In this document: in pieces, positions 8,556-17,306 of the stretch
Numbering within the stretch: position 1 is the stretch's first letter
Layout of the letters: every line of letters begins with the position of its first letter
DNA from: an uncultured Erythrobacter sp.
GTDB taxonomy: Bacteria; Pseudomonadota; Alphaproteobacteria; Sphingomonadales; Sphingomonadaceae
NCBI GenBank assembly: GCA_947494705.1
Contig: CANLVN010000003.1
Location: 124,001-188,000 of the forward strand
DNA: 64,000 bases
Reading direction: 5' to 3'
Notes under the pieces: generated by a model
The model's input: the letters and a program-made list of their open reading frames with translations, nothing else
What the model was told of the DNA's origin: nothing
Databases searched by the model: none
Position numbers and translations under genes: made by a program

Positions 8556-10087
8556 ATTTGACGCGCAAACGCGCCGATCGCGATGGTATCTTCGCCGGAA
8601 GTACTCCCGAACGGGCCATTATCGACATCGGTTCCAACACCGTTCGTCTCGTGATCTATGGCGGCTCCATGCGCGCGCCGACTGTGCTGCTGAACGAGAA
8701 GGTCACCGCCAAGCTCGGCCGCGACATTGCAGAAAAGGGCATCCTCGCCGACGAGGCAATCGAGCTCGCGCTGCGCGGACTCGAGAGGTTCGCGCTGTTG
8801 CTCGAAGACCTCGAAATTGGCGAGGTCGATACGGTCGCGACCGCGGCAGTGCGCGAAGCGAGCAATGGCGGCGAGTTCGTCGAGACGCTGCGCGGCCTCG
8901 GGCTCGATCCCCGCGTGATTTCTGGCGAAGAGGAAGCGTGTCTGAGCGCCAGCGGCGTTGCAGGCGCATTCCCGGGAGCGACGGGGACGGTGGCGGACCT
9001 TGGCGGCGGGAGCCTCGAACTGGTCGAGATCGACGATGGCATACCGGGCGAAGCGGTTTCCTTGCCGCTCGGGACCCTGCGCCTGCCCGAACATCGAGGC
9101 GACAGTCGCAGCGATATGCGCAAGAGCATCGAGAAGGTGCTGAAGAAGGGCGCACCGAACATCAAGCCGGATCAGCCGCTTTACCTTGTCGGGGGGACGC
9201 TGCGCACGATGGCTGTGTATGCGATGCAAGAGGAAGGCCATCCTCTCACCGACCCGCATGGTTTCGAACTCGACCCATCGGGAGCGCGCACGCTTCTGGG
9301 CAAGGCGCTGGGCAGCGAAACGGTCGATAGCCTCAAGGCTCGTGATCGCATTTCCTCGATGCGGGCGGAAAAACTGCCCGATGCCTCTGTCCTGGCCGAA
9401 GCGATGCTTTCGCGGTTCAAGCCGAGTTGCCTGGTGTTTTCTTCCTGGGGTCTGCGCGAAGGCCTACTCTACGACAGCCTGCCCGACCATTCGAAGGCGC
9501 AGGATCCATTGTTGGCCGGGATCGGCGTTTTCGCGAATCAGCGCGGCGCGCCCCCAACACTTGCGACGCGTATCGCCGGATGGACCGCAGATGCCGCGCC
9601 GGCACAAAAGCACGGCAACGCGCGGTTGCGGCTGGCGGCCACGATGCTGTCCCTTGCCTCGATGCAGATCGAGCCGAACCTGCGCCTGCCGCAAGCGATC
9701 GATTGGGCGCTGCACAAGCGCTGGATCGCCGTAGACGGCAAGGAGCGCGCCATGCTGGCGGCCGCGATTGCGGCCAACGGGAACGCTCTCGACTTGCCGG
9801 ATGAGGTCATCGCGCTGGCGGGCGAAGATGCGCTCGAAGAAGCGATTTGCTGGGGCCTGGCGGTCCGCCTTGCCCGCCGATTGGGCGCGCGCTCGCGTCG
9901 TTCGCTTCAGGTCAGCAAGCTCTTCACGACGCAGGAGATGCTGGTCCTGCGCCTCGCGAAAAGCCACGCAGCCTTGTCAGGTGTCTTGACCGAAAAGGAC
10001 ATGAAACTGCTCGCGGGCAGGCTCGGACTGGACTGGAGGGTCGAGATTGTCTCCGACGAGGAATTGCACGCCGAGCAGGAAACCTGA
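8552..10087 (+). CDS. ppx: Exopolyphosphatase (Ppx/GppA family)
   Basis: This 511-aa protein has the actin-like ASKHA fold of Ppx/GppA. An IIDIGSNTVRLVIY phosphate-binding motif lies at residues 22-35, EEEACLSASGV near residue 128, and DLGGGSLELVEI near residue 150. An HD-like C-terminal helical half follows. It removes terminal phosphate from polyphosphate, or the 5' phosphate of pppGpp in GppA members. The partnership with ppk favours Ppx. The start at 8552 overlaps the ppk stop; a more upstream start at 8450 lies wholly inside ppk and is unlikely. Confidence 0.93.
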   Translation: MNLTRKRADRDGIFAGSTPERAIIDIGSNTVRLVIYGGSMRAPTVLLNEKVTAKLGRDIAEKGILADEAIELALRGLERFALLLEDLEIGEVDTVATAAVREASNGGEFVETLRGLGLDPRVISGEEEACLSASGVAGAFPGATGTVADLGGGSLELVEIDDGIPGEAVSLPLGTLRLPEHRGDSRSDMRKSIEKVLKKGAPNIKPDQPLYLVGGTLRTMAVYAMQEEGHPLTDPHGFELDPSGARTLLGKALGSETVDSLKARDRISSMRAEKLPDASVLAEAMLSRFKPSCLVFSSWGLREGLLYDSLPDHSKAQDPLLAGIGVFANQRGAPPTLATRIAGWTADAAPAQKHGNARLRLAATMLSLASMQIEPNLRLPQAIDWALHKRWIAVDGKERAMLAAAIAANGNALDLPDEVIALAGEDALEEAICWGLAVRLARRLGARSRRSLQVSKLFTTQEMLVLRLAKSHAALSGVLTEKDMKLLAGRLGLDWRVEIVSDEELHAEQET

Positions 10088-10090
10088 CTG

Positions 10091-10861
10091 CTAGCCTGCG
10101 GTGCCGGCGCGGCCCTTGCCCGAGAAGGGCGAGAAATCGGTATCCGTATCGTAGAGGTCCACGCCCTCGGCCCGTTTGAGCTTGGCTACGACGACATAGG
10201 TGACGGGAGTGAGAAGCGCCTCCCACAAGACTTTCAAAAGCCAGTTGGTCACGATTACGGTGAGGACATCCTGCGTGTCCCAGATGCCCAAAAAGGCCAC
10301 GGGATAGAAGATCAGGCTGTCGACACCTTGTCCGAATATGGTGGACCCGATGGTTCGCGACCAAAGGGCTTTGCCCTTGGTCCACACTTTCATTTTCGCG
10401 AGGATGAAGGAGTTGACGAACTCGCCCGCCCAGAACGCGATGATCGATGCGAGCACGATCCGCCAAGTGCTGCCGAAAACCTGTTCGTAGGCGGCCTGGC
10501 CGTCCCAGCTCGCTGCCGGTGGCATGGCGACCACGACATAAGACATGAAAGCCATGAAGATCAGAGCGGCAAACCCCGTCCAGATCACCCGCCGCGCGCG
10601 GCCATAGCCATAGACTTCGGTCAGGACGTCGCCGATGACATAGCTGACGGGGAAGAAGAGAATTCCGGCACCGAACGTATAACCGGCAATCGTCGAAAGC
10701 TTGGCCGCGCCGATTATGTTCGACAACAGCAGGATCGCGACGAAGGCCGCCATGACATATTCGTAGAATCGGAAGGTCGTCGGCTCATGGCTGGTTGCCG
10801 CGACTCCATCATTGGGGTCGCGGTCGAAAGCGGCTGCCGGATCGATCTTTTCCATCGCCAT
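10091..10861 (-). CDS. yhhQ: YhhQ-family queuosine-precursor transporter (DUF165)
   Basis: This 256-aa membrane protein has about six helices. Conserved YhhQ features include LLLSNIIGAAK near residue 44, FPVSYVIGDVLTEVYGYGRARRVIW-type sequence around residues 70-95, WAGEFVNSFILAKMK and the FGQGVDSLIFYPVAF motif near residue 185. YhhQ imports queuine/preQ1-type deazaguanines for tRNA modification. A second ATG two codons in (10855) is equally plausible. The gene converges on ppx with only 3 bp between the stops. Confidence 0.88.
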   Translation of the reverse strand: MAMEKIDPAAAFDRDPNDGVAATSHEPTTFRFYEYVMAAFVAILLLSNIIGAAKLSTIAGYTFGAGILFFPVSYVIGDVLTEVYGYGRARRVIWTGFAALIFMAFMSYVVVAMPPAASWDGQAAYEQVFGSTWRIVLASIIAFWAGEFVNSFILAKMKVWTKGKALWSRTIGSTIFGQGVDSLIFYPVAFLGIWDTQDVLTVIVTNWLLKVLWEALLTPVTYVVVAKLKRAEGVDLYDTDTDFSPFSGKGRAGTAG

Positions 10862-10915
10862 CGGACTAGCGCGATTTGATTGCCACGCAAAGCACGCTAT
10901 TGGACCCGCTCGTGC

Positions 10916-10992
10916 GCGCCCTTAGCTCAGCTGGATAGAGCACGGGACTTCTAATCCTGAGGTCGCAGGTTCGACTCCTGCAGGGCGCGCCA
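10916..10992 (+). tRNA. tRNA-Arg (anticodon TCT)
   Basis: This 77-nt cloverleaf has a 7-bp acceptor stem (GCGCCCT with AGGGCGC) and discriminator G. The D-arm is TAGCTCAGCTGGATAGAGC, the anticodon loop is CTTCTAA with anticodon TCT, and the T-arm is GCAGGTTCGACTCCTGC. The 3' CCA is encoded. Sequence similarity to E. coli tRNA-Arg(UCU) is obvious. The stop codon of the convergent cheB-like gene begins at the very next base. Confidence 0.98.
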
Positions 10993-12054
10993 TCACCCTT
11001 GGGACGTTTGCTCCAGTAACCACGGCAGGATCGCATCGGCGTCGAGCGCGTGCGTGCCAACGCCGAGCCGCGTCGCCGCATCGAAGCGTTCCTGCGGTTC
11101 GGCATCGTCAGGCCGCTGGGCGAAGGTCGTGTTGCCCGCGCTGCCCAACATCTGCATTCCTTTCGTGCCGTCCATTCCCGGGCCGGTCATGAGGCCGGCC
11201 AGTGCGGGGACCTGGCTGCGGACAAGTGAGCCGAACAGGAGGTCTGCCGAAGGGCGAAAACCGCCGATTGGATCGCGGTCGACCATTCTGATGCGCAGCG
11301 GCGCGCCGGATTCGATCATGACATGCTGCGTGCCATCGGGCGCGAGGATGACCTTGCCCGGTTCAACGGACAAATCGTGGTTCGCCATCTCTACAGTGCA
11401 TTGGGCGCTGCTTGCGAGTGCGGCAATTTCACCTTCGACCGCGTCGCGCGGGGCGTTCACGATCACAACGGTGGGCGGACATTGGGGAGGGTAGTTGGCG
11501 ACCATCTGTTTCACATGGGCAAGCCCTGCAATGCCGCACGCGATCACCACGGGCTTCCCGTCAGAAACATAATTGGTGCAAGGCGAGGACTCTGCGCCGT
11601 CGCTGTAAGATTCCGGTTCGGTCACCTCTTCTGCCCCGTCGCCCGAAACTGGCTCTCCGCGCGCTGCGCGCAGCACGATATCGCCAAGGCGTTTGACCGT
11701 TTCGTCGAATTCGGTGCCCGAGCAGTTGAGCGGCTTGGGAAAGCAATGGACAGCACCCAGTTCGAGGGCTTTCTGGGTCGTCCCGGTGCCCTCCTGCGTG
11801 ATGCTGGACAGCATGATGACCGGCATGGGGGAGGTTTCCATGATCTCGCGGAGGAAATCGAGTCCGCTCATACCGGGCATCTCGACGTCCAGCGTAAGGA
11901 CGTCGGGGCTTAGTTCGCTCATCTTGTCGCGCGCTTCGCTGGCGTTGCACGCCGTCCCGCAGACATCGATACCCTTCGCGTTTTCCAGGATACCGCAAAA
12001 CAAGGCCCGCATTGCTGCAGAGTCGTCGACGACCATTACGCGCGTGTTAGACAT
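10993..12054 (-). CDS. Degenerate CheB-like response regulator
   Basis: The 353-aa protein has the CheB layout. Residues 1-120 are a receiver with VMVVDDSAAMRALF and the phospho-acceptor D56 in LTLDVEMPGMSG. A linker follows, then a CheB-like methylesterase fold from about residue 165. The catalytic Ser motif (GxSTGG in active CheB) reads ACGIAGL and the QH catalytic histidine position reads VNAP. Only the Asp region TGPGMDG survives. Two of three catalytic residues are gone, so it should not demethylate receptors. It may be a phosphate sink or scaffold. An intact CheB is encoded at 17303. Confidence 0.85.
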   Translation of the reverse strand: MSNTRVMVVDDSAAMRALFCGILENAKGIDVCGTACNASEARDKMSELSPDVLTLDVEMPGMSGLDFLREIMETSPMPVIMLSSITQEGTGTTQKALELGAVHCFPKPLNCSGTEFDETVKRLGDIVLRAARGEPVSGDGAEEVTEPESYSDGAESSPCTNYVSDGKPVVIACGIAGLAHVKQMVANYPPQCPPTVVIVNAPRDAVEGEIAALASSAQCTVEMANHDLSVEPGKVILAPDGTQHVMIESGAPLRIRMVDRDPIGGFRPSADLLFGSLVRSQVPALAGLMTGPGMDGTKGMQMLGSAGNTTFAQRPDDAEPQERFDAATRLGVGTHALDADAILPWLLEQTSQG

Positions 12055-12119
12055 TCGATAGTGTTCCAGTGACGGTCAGAGATAACGAAAAGGCGGCCGG
12101 AAACTTCAGGGTCGCCTCC

Positions 12120-12173
12120 AATCACCCACGTGATTAGGGCCGCTACGCCAACAATCGCTCTAAGCGCTCTTAG
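12120..12173. promoter_or_regulatory. Two inverted repeats between cheB-like gene and chemoreceptor
   Basis: Within the 202-bp divergent intergenic region, AATCAC-ccac-GTGATT occupies 12120-12135 and CTAAG-cgct-CTTAG occupies 12160-12173. Both are perfect and have 4-nt centres, and their centres are about 39 bp apart. Short palindromes of this type are typical operator half-sites. The position between two divergently transcribed chemotaxis genes fits shared control. No regulator is identified. Confidence 0.35.
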
Positions 12174-12256
12174 GGACCTGCCCGTAGACTCAAGCCAATC
12201 CGAATTTCATTCAGCTCCGATATCCATCCGGCATCTTCTCAAAAAGGGAGCCTCCC

Positions 12257-13933
12257 GTGCCCATGGATACGATCAGCCTGGAACAGCTCAGAACCAAGGG
12301 GATGCGATTCGTAATTGCGTTGGCATTCGCCAATCTTCTCGCGATCGGGGCCTTTTCGATATTCACCGGCCAATGGGCTGGTCTTGTTCTCGCTGTCCTT
12401 CTCAGCTTGGCGCCCGTCGTCATGTCCGCCATCAGCAAGGACAACGTATTGCCCCGCCTGATGATGGGAGCGGTCTTTCCGGTTTATGCTGCGATTGCCT
12501 GTGCTCTTGCCGCGGGAACGTCCTGGCAGATCGACATGCACATGCTGTTTTTCGGCTATCTTGCCGTGCTTGCGATCCTGGCCGATTGGCGTGTCATTGC
12601 GATTGGCGCAGCCGTGACCGCGATTCATCACCTCCTTCTCAATTCGTTGGTTCCCGAACTGGTGTTCGCGGGCGGATCAAACTTTGCGCGCGTCGCCTTT
12701 CACGCGCTGGTGGTCATCATCGCAACTGGCGCTCTCGCTACTCTTTGCGTGCAAATCTCGTCACTCGTGAATGGGCAGATCAAAGCGCAGGAAAAGCAGG
12801 CGGCAATCGAGGCCGAGAGCCGTCGCGAGCAGCAAGAGCGATTCGATCAACAAGAGCGTACTATTGCCGATTTCAACGCGGCCTTGGGTGAGCTTGCGAA
12901 GGGCAATTTCGTTCATCGTATCGAGGTCAATGCCAACGACAACGACGCGCATCGCAAGCTTAGCGCAGTCTTCAACGAAGCTGCGGAAAACCTTTCGCAG
13001 ACCGTTGGAAACGTCCGCAGTTCGGCGCTCAGCGTCAGCACAGGGTCGAATGAGATCCGTGCTGCTTCCGACGATCTTGCAGTGCGCAACGAGCATCAGG
13101 CTGCAAGCCTCGAGGAAGCTGCGGCATCGATGAGCCAGGTTACCGAACTGGTCAAGAAAACTGCCTCCAGCGCGAAGGAAGCACAGGGCTTCATGCTCGA
13201 AGCGCACCGCCAGGCCCAGGACGGCGGTAACGTGGTCGAAAAGGCAGTGGGCGCGATGGCGTCGATCGAGAAGTCAGCGACGGAGATCACCCAGATTATC
13301 GACGTCATCGACGGCATCGCTTTCCAGACCAACCTGCTGGCCCTCAACGCAGGGGTCGAAGCTGCCCGTGCAGGCGATGCTGGCAAGGGATTTGCCGTGG
13401 TCGCCAACGAAGTCCGCGCCCTCGCTCAACGCAGCGCCGAAGCCGCGCAGGATATCAAGCAACTGATCTCCACCAGTACCGCGCAGGTCTCCGACGGCGT
13501 CACACTGGTAGGTGAAACCGGATCGCTGCTCGATGCCATCGTCGAACAGATCGGTTCGATTACGGCGCAGGTCAGCGACATCGCCGAAATGGCCGGCACG
13601 CAGGCGACCAACCTCGACCAGGTGAACAGCTCGGTCGGCGCGATGGACAGAATGACCCAGCAGAACGCCGCCATGGTCGAGCAGACCACGGCAGCCGCGC
13701 GCAACTTGGCCAGCGAAGCGAGCCGGCTCGAAGGGCTGGTCGGCCAGTTCCGGACTCACGCATCGCCTGAAGAACAGCTCGCCCTGCCGCCCATCGATGA
13801 GGTCGGGAAACCAGCGCCAGAAGCGCGCGATCCCATACTCGAGCGCAGTGCCGTGCCCGCCATTTCCGGCAACCTTGCGCTCGCGCACGAAGAGACGCTT
13901 GTCGAAGACGATCAGGACTGGAGCGAATTCTAG
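12257..13933 (+). CDS. Methyl-accepting chemotaxis protein with multi-helix membrane sensor and C-terminal pentapeptide
   Basis: The 558-aa receptor has about six closely spaced membrane helices (residues 14-155) and no sizeable periplasmic domain. A HAMP-like/linker helix and a cytoplasmic signalling hairpin follow, with the tip motif [20 protein letters not shown] and [20 protein letters not shown] near residues 345-390. The last residues, DWSEF, match the xWxxF tether that recruits CheR/CheB. GTG at 12257 is chosen because AGGGAG lies 6 nt upstream; the ATG at 12263 is 12 nt away. It heads the chemotaxis cluster and probably senses a membrane or energy signal. Confidence 0.93.
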   Translation: MPMDTISLEQLRTKGMRFVIALAFANLLAIGAFSIFTGQWAGLVLAVLLSLAPVVMSAISKDNVLPRLMMGAVFPVYAAIACALAAGTSWQIDMHMLFFGYLAVLAILADWRVIAIGAAVTAIHHLLLNSLVPELVFAGGSNFARVAFHALVVIIATGALATLCVQISSLVNGQIKAQEKQAAIEAESRREQQERFDQQERTIADFNAALGELAKGNFVHRIEVNANDNDAHRKLSAVFNEAAENLSQTVGNVRSSALSVSTGSNEIRAASDDLAVRNEHQAASLEEAAASMSQVTELVKKTASSAKEAQGFMLEAHRQAQDGGNVVEKAVGAMASIEKSATEITQIIDVIDGIAFQTNLLALNAGVEAARAGDAGKGFAVVANEVRALAQRSAEAAQDIKQLISTSTAQVSDGVTLVGETGSLLDAIVEQIGSITAQVSDIAEMAGTQATNLDQVNSSVGAMDRMTQQNAAMVEQTTAAARNLASEASRLEGLVGQFRTHASPEEQLALPPIDEVGKPAPEARDPILERSAVPAISGNLALAHEETLVEDDQDWSEF

Positions 13934-13993
13934 TCCGACCGTTCGCATTGCTTTTCCTGCACCGCAGATTTCCCGTCGACGAAAGACAGCCAG

Positions 13994-14257
13994 ATGAACA
14001 CCTTCGAACTTCCAGCCATCGGCGACCGCTCCGCAGCGCGCGCCCTCTACCTCGACCTGCGCGATGCTGTGGGCCCGCAACCATTGGCGATTGATGCGAG
14101 CAAGGTCGAACGCCTCGGCCAGGCGATGCTGCAATTGCTCGTGTCGGCTTCGCAAAGCGAGGCGGGGATCGCGATCGAAGCACCTAGCGAGGCCTTCCTC
14201 GACACGATCCGCCTTGCCGGGCTTGAACAGGCTTTCTCGACGGAGAACGAGCAATGA
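13994..14257 (+). CDS. STAS-domain protein
   Basis: This 87-aa protein has the length and pattern of a single STAS domain (anti-sigma-antagonist fold), with the central strand-turn-helix IDASKVERLGQAMLQLLVSA. The usual phospho-Ser pair after the DxS strand is replaced by Gly-Gln, so classical kinase control is unlikely. It overlaps cheA (ATGA) and follows the receptor gene by 60 bp, implying a role in the chemosensory complex. STAS proteins occur in several alphaproteobacterial che operons; the exact role is unknown. Confidence 0.75.
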   Translation: MNTFELPAIGDRSAARALYLDLRDAVGPQPLAIDASKVERLGQAMLQLLVSASQSEAGIAIEAPSEAFLDTIRLAGLEQAFSTENEQ

Positions 14258-16398
14258 ACGACGATGATATCCAGCAGATCTTTTTCGTCGAATGCGAAGA
14301 AGCGATAGAGGCCACCGAAAACGGACTGAGCGCCTGCAAGGCGGGCACACAGGATGACGACACGATCAATGCAATCTTCCGCGGAGTGCATTCGATCAAA
14401 GGCGGGGCAGGGGCATTCGGCTACGACGCTCTCCAGGCCTATACGCATTGTTTCGAGAACCTGTTGGGCGATGTGCGCGAGGATGCCGTCCCGCTCACGC
14501 CCGATCTGGTAGACCTGCTGCTGCGCGCGCTCGACCTGCTGCGCGATCATGTCGATGCGGCGCGAAGCGGCGATGCCGCGCCCGACGATGCAGCAATCAT
14601 GGCCCAGCTCGAAGCGGCGCGCGGCGGTGAATCAGCCGCAGCCGATGTGCCGGAAACTCCACCTGTTGCCCCAGTCGAACCCGCAATCGCCGATGCCCTG
14701 GAGGACGATCTGGGGGCGCTGCTTGACGAGTTGACCGGCGGTGCGCCGTCGGGCTCCGGGCCCGAGGAATCGCCGGACGAGTCCGAATGCTGGAAAGTTC
14801 ACCTTCGCCCGCATGCGGGTGCGATGGATAACGGATCTGAACCCCTCCTTTGGTTGCGCGAGCTCGAACGCCTTGGCGGCACTTGTGAGGTTTGCGACAC
14901 CACGCAGGTTCCCAACTTTGGCAGCCTGAACGTCGACGAAGGCTATCTCGGCTGGACCTTTTCCATGCCAGCGGACGTCGGGCGGGAGGATGTCGCCGAG
15001 ATCTTCGATTTCGTCGGTGATGATTGTTCGGTCGTCTATGGAGAGGATGCGGCAATCCCGCCGGTTAGCTCCGGCGAGCCCGCAGCCCACATCGAGGAAG
15101 AAAGCAAGGTAGACGCCCAGCCCGATGCAGCTTCAGGCGAAGAGGCCGTGAAGGTGGCGGATCCAGCAGTGGCGAAAGCCCCGGACCGGCGTGCTGCTCC
15201 GCCCTCGGCAACGCAAAGCGTGCGCGTTGACCTCGCAAAGCTAGACAAGATGATCGACGGGGTCGGGGAACTCGTCATCGCGCAGGCCATGCTGGCGCAG
15301 CGGCTCGATAATGAAGGGTTCTCCCATATCGAGGAACTGGCCATGCTCGAAAGCCTGGTGCGCGACATCCAGGAACGCGCCATGGCTTTCCGTGCCCAGC
15401 CGATCAGTTCTGTCTTCGGGCGCGTCCCGCGCCTGCTTCGAGAGTTGTCCGCAAGTACCGGGAAGCATGTGAAACTGGAAGTCTCGGGTGAAACCACGGA
15501 ACTCGACAAGACCGTTATCGAGCGTCTGTCCGAGCCCATGACCCACCTGATCCGCAACGCCATCGATCACGGCATCGAAGCGCCCGAAGCACGCGCCGCG
15601 GCAGGCAAGCCTCCTGAAGGTACGCTTTCGCTCTCGGCTGAACAGAAAGCCGGTCGCATCGTCATCAAGATCAGCGACGATGGACGCGGTATCGATCGCG
15701 ACCGTGTGCTGCAAAAGGCGATCGAAAACGGAGTGATCACGCAGGATAAGGAGCTTTCCGAGGACGAGATCAACCAGCTGATTTTCGAGCCGGGCTTCTC
15801 GACGGCCGCGTCGATCACCAGTGTCTCGGGTCGGGGGGTCGGGATGGACGTGGTCAAATCGAATGTCCGCGACCTGGGCGGGCGGATCACGCTTGCCTCC
15901 GAGCCGGGCAAGGGCACCAGCTTCACCCTCGCACTGCCACTGACTCTGGCGATCTCCGACGGCATGATCGTCCAGACCGGGGACCAGTCTCTGGTCATCC
16001 CATTGCCCCATGTCCTTGAGAGCCTGCGACCGGGCGAAGGGGAAATCAAAGGAATGGGCACGAAGGGCCAGATGCTCAATGTGCGCGGCAATTTCGTGCC
16101 CGTGATCTCGCTCGGTGAAATGACCGATGCGACCGGCTGGGAACGCGATGCTTCCCGCGGCGTGCTGGTTCTGGTCGAAACCGAAAGCCATGGCCGGGCC
16201 GCACTTCTGGTCGACGATATCACCGACCAGCGGCAGTTCGTCATCAAGACTCTCGATACGCATTACGAGACGGTTGAAAGCGTTGCCGGTGCAACGATCC
16301 TTGGCAATGGCCGTGTCGCGCTGATCCTGGACATCGACTACGTGGTTCAGGCGGCGAAAGCCTCATGCTCCTCCAGCCATGTCGCGGTGGCAGCATGA
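14254..16398 (+). CDS. cheA: Chemotaxis histidine kinase CheA
   Basis: The 714-aa kinase has all CheA domains. An HPt domain carries H46 in VHSIKGGAGAFG. A long acidic/Pro-rich linker region includes a small globular segment near residues 180-265. P3 dimerisation begins near residue 325 (VRVDLAKLDKMIDGVGELVI). The ATPase domain has HLIRNAIDHGIE, SDDGRGID and GRGVGMDVV, and a CheW-like P5 forms the C-terminus. It autophosphorylates on His and passes phosphate to CheY and CheB. The start overlaps the STAS gene and the stop overlaps cheR. Confidence 0.97.
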   Translation: MNDDDIQQIFFVECEEAIEATENGLSACKAGTQDDDTINAIFRGVHSIKGGAGAFGYDALQAYTHCFENLLGDVREDAVPLTPDLVDLLLRALDLLRDHVDAARSGDAAPDDAAIMAQLEAARGGESAAADVPETPPVAPVEPAIADALEDDLGALLDELTGGAPSGSGPEESPDESECWKVHLRPHAGAMDNGSEPLLWLRELERLGGTCEVCDTTQVPNFGSLNVDEGYLGWTFSMPADVGREDVAEIFDFVGDDCSVVYGEDAAIPPVSSGEPAAHIEEESKVDAQPDAASGEEAVKVADPAVAKAPDRRAAPPSATQSVRVDLAKLDKMIDGVGELVIAQAMLAQRLDNEGFSHIEELAMLESLVRDIQERAMAFRAQPISSVFGRVPRLLRELSASTGKHVKLEVSGETTELDKTVIERLSEPMTHLIRNAIDHGIEAPEARAAAGKPPEGTLSLSAEQKAGRIVIKISDDGRGIDRDRVLQKAIENGVITQDKELSEDEINQLIFEPGFSTAASITSVSGRGVGMDVVKSNVRDLGGRITLASEPGKGTSFTLALPLTLAISDGMIVQTGDQSLVIPLPHVLESLRPGEGEIKGMGTKGQMLNVRGNFVPVISLGEMTDATGWERDASRGVLVLVETESHGRAALLVDDITDQRQFVIKTLDTHYETVESVAGATILGNGRVALILDIDYVVQAAKASCSSSHVAVAA

Positions 16399-17306
16399 CC
16401 ATGCAGGAAATCCGTCAACGACCGGGGCGGCCATCCGTGACCGACGAGGCGATCGTGCCGGGCGTAAGTCCGCAGGTCTACGGCCTGCCAGACTTCGAGC
16501 GGATCGCTGCCTTGCTGCGCGCGGAGGCGGGCATCGTGCTGTCCGACCAGAAGCGCATGCTCGCCTATTCGCGGATTGCGCCGCTGGTTCGAAAAAGCGG
16601 GTTGCAGACATTCTCCGAATATCTCGATTTCATCGCCGACGATAGCGCGGCACTGACAAGAACGATTGCATCGCTCACGACCAATCACACCTATTTCAAC
16701 CGCGAGCCTCATCATTTCGAGCACTTCGCCCAGCAAGTGCGCGCCAGATTGATTGCTCGCGCGCAAGGTGGCGAAACCGTCCGGCTGTGGTCGGCTGGTT
16801 GCTCCAGCGGCGAAGAAATCTGGACGCTGATGATGACGTTGCTGGGAGACGACCGGGCGGAGGGCACCCGGATCGCGAGTGGCAAAGTTATCGCGCTTGC
16901 GAGCGACCTGGCCGACCATGCTGTCAACGCTGCAAAGACGGGAATCTATGAATCCGAGGCGCTCGAAGCGATGCCCGCGCGCCTGACCGAGCTGTGGTGC
17001 AACCCGGTCGCCGATGCAGTGCCGCCAAAGCTTGCTGTCGGCGAAACCTTGCGCCGGATGGTCCGGTTTCGCCAGCTCAATCTGCTGCGACCCTGGCCGT
17101 TTCGCCAGCAATTCGACGTCATCTTCTGCCGCAACGTGATGATCTATTTCGATCAGCCTTCCAAGGAACAGCTCGTCGCCGCGCTCGCCCGGCAATTGAG
17201 GCCCGATGGCTTTCTTTACATCGGACATTCGGAGCGCGTTTCGGGCGAAGCGCTCTCGATGCTCGAGATGGTCGGACCCACGATTTACCGCAGGAGGGCG
17301 CAATGA
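16395..17306 (+). CDS. cheR: Chemoreceptor methyltransferase CheR
   Basis: This 303-aa protein methylates receptor glutamates using SAM. The N-terminal helical domain is followed by the SAM-binding motif SAGCSSGEEIWTLMM near residue 135. FDVIFCRNVMIYFDQPSKEQ lies near residue 240 and the C-terminal GFLYIGHSE near 270. The start at 16395 overlaps the cheA stop (ATGA). A more upstream in-frame ATG at 16365 is inside cheA. The gene is coupled to cheB downstream. Confidence 0.96.
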   Translation: MTMQEIRQRPGRPSVTDEAIVPGVSPQVYGLPDFERIAALLRAEAGIVLSDQKRMLAYSRIAPLVRKSGLQTFSEYLDFIADDSAALTRTIASLTTNHTYFNREPHHFEHFAQQVRARLIARAQGGETVRLWSAGCSSGEEIWTLMMTLLGDDRAEGTRIASGKVIALASDLADHAVNAAKTGIYESEALEAMPARLTELWCNPVADAVPPKLAVGETLRRMVRFRQLNLLRPWPFRQQFDVIFCRNVMIYFDQPSKEQLVAALARQLRPDGFLYIGHSERVSGEALSMLEMVGPTIYRRRAQ

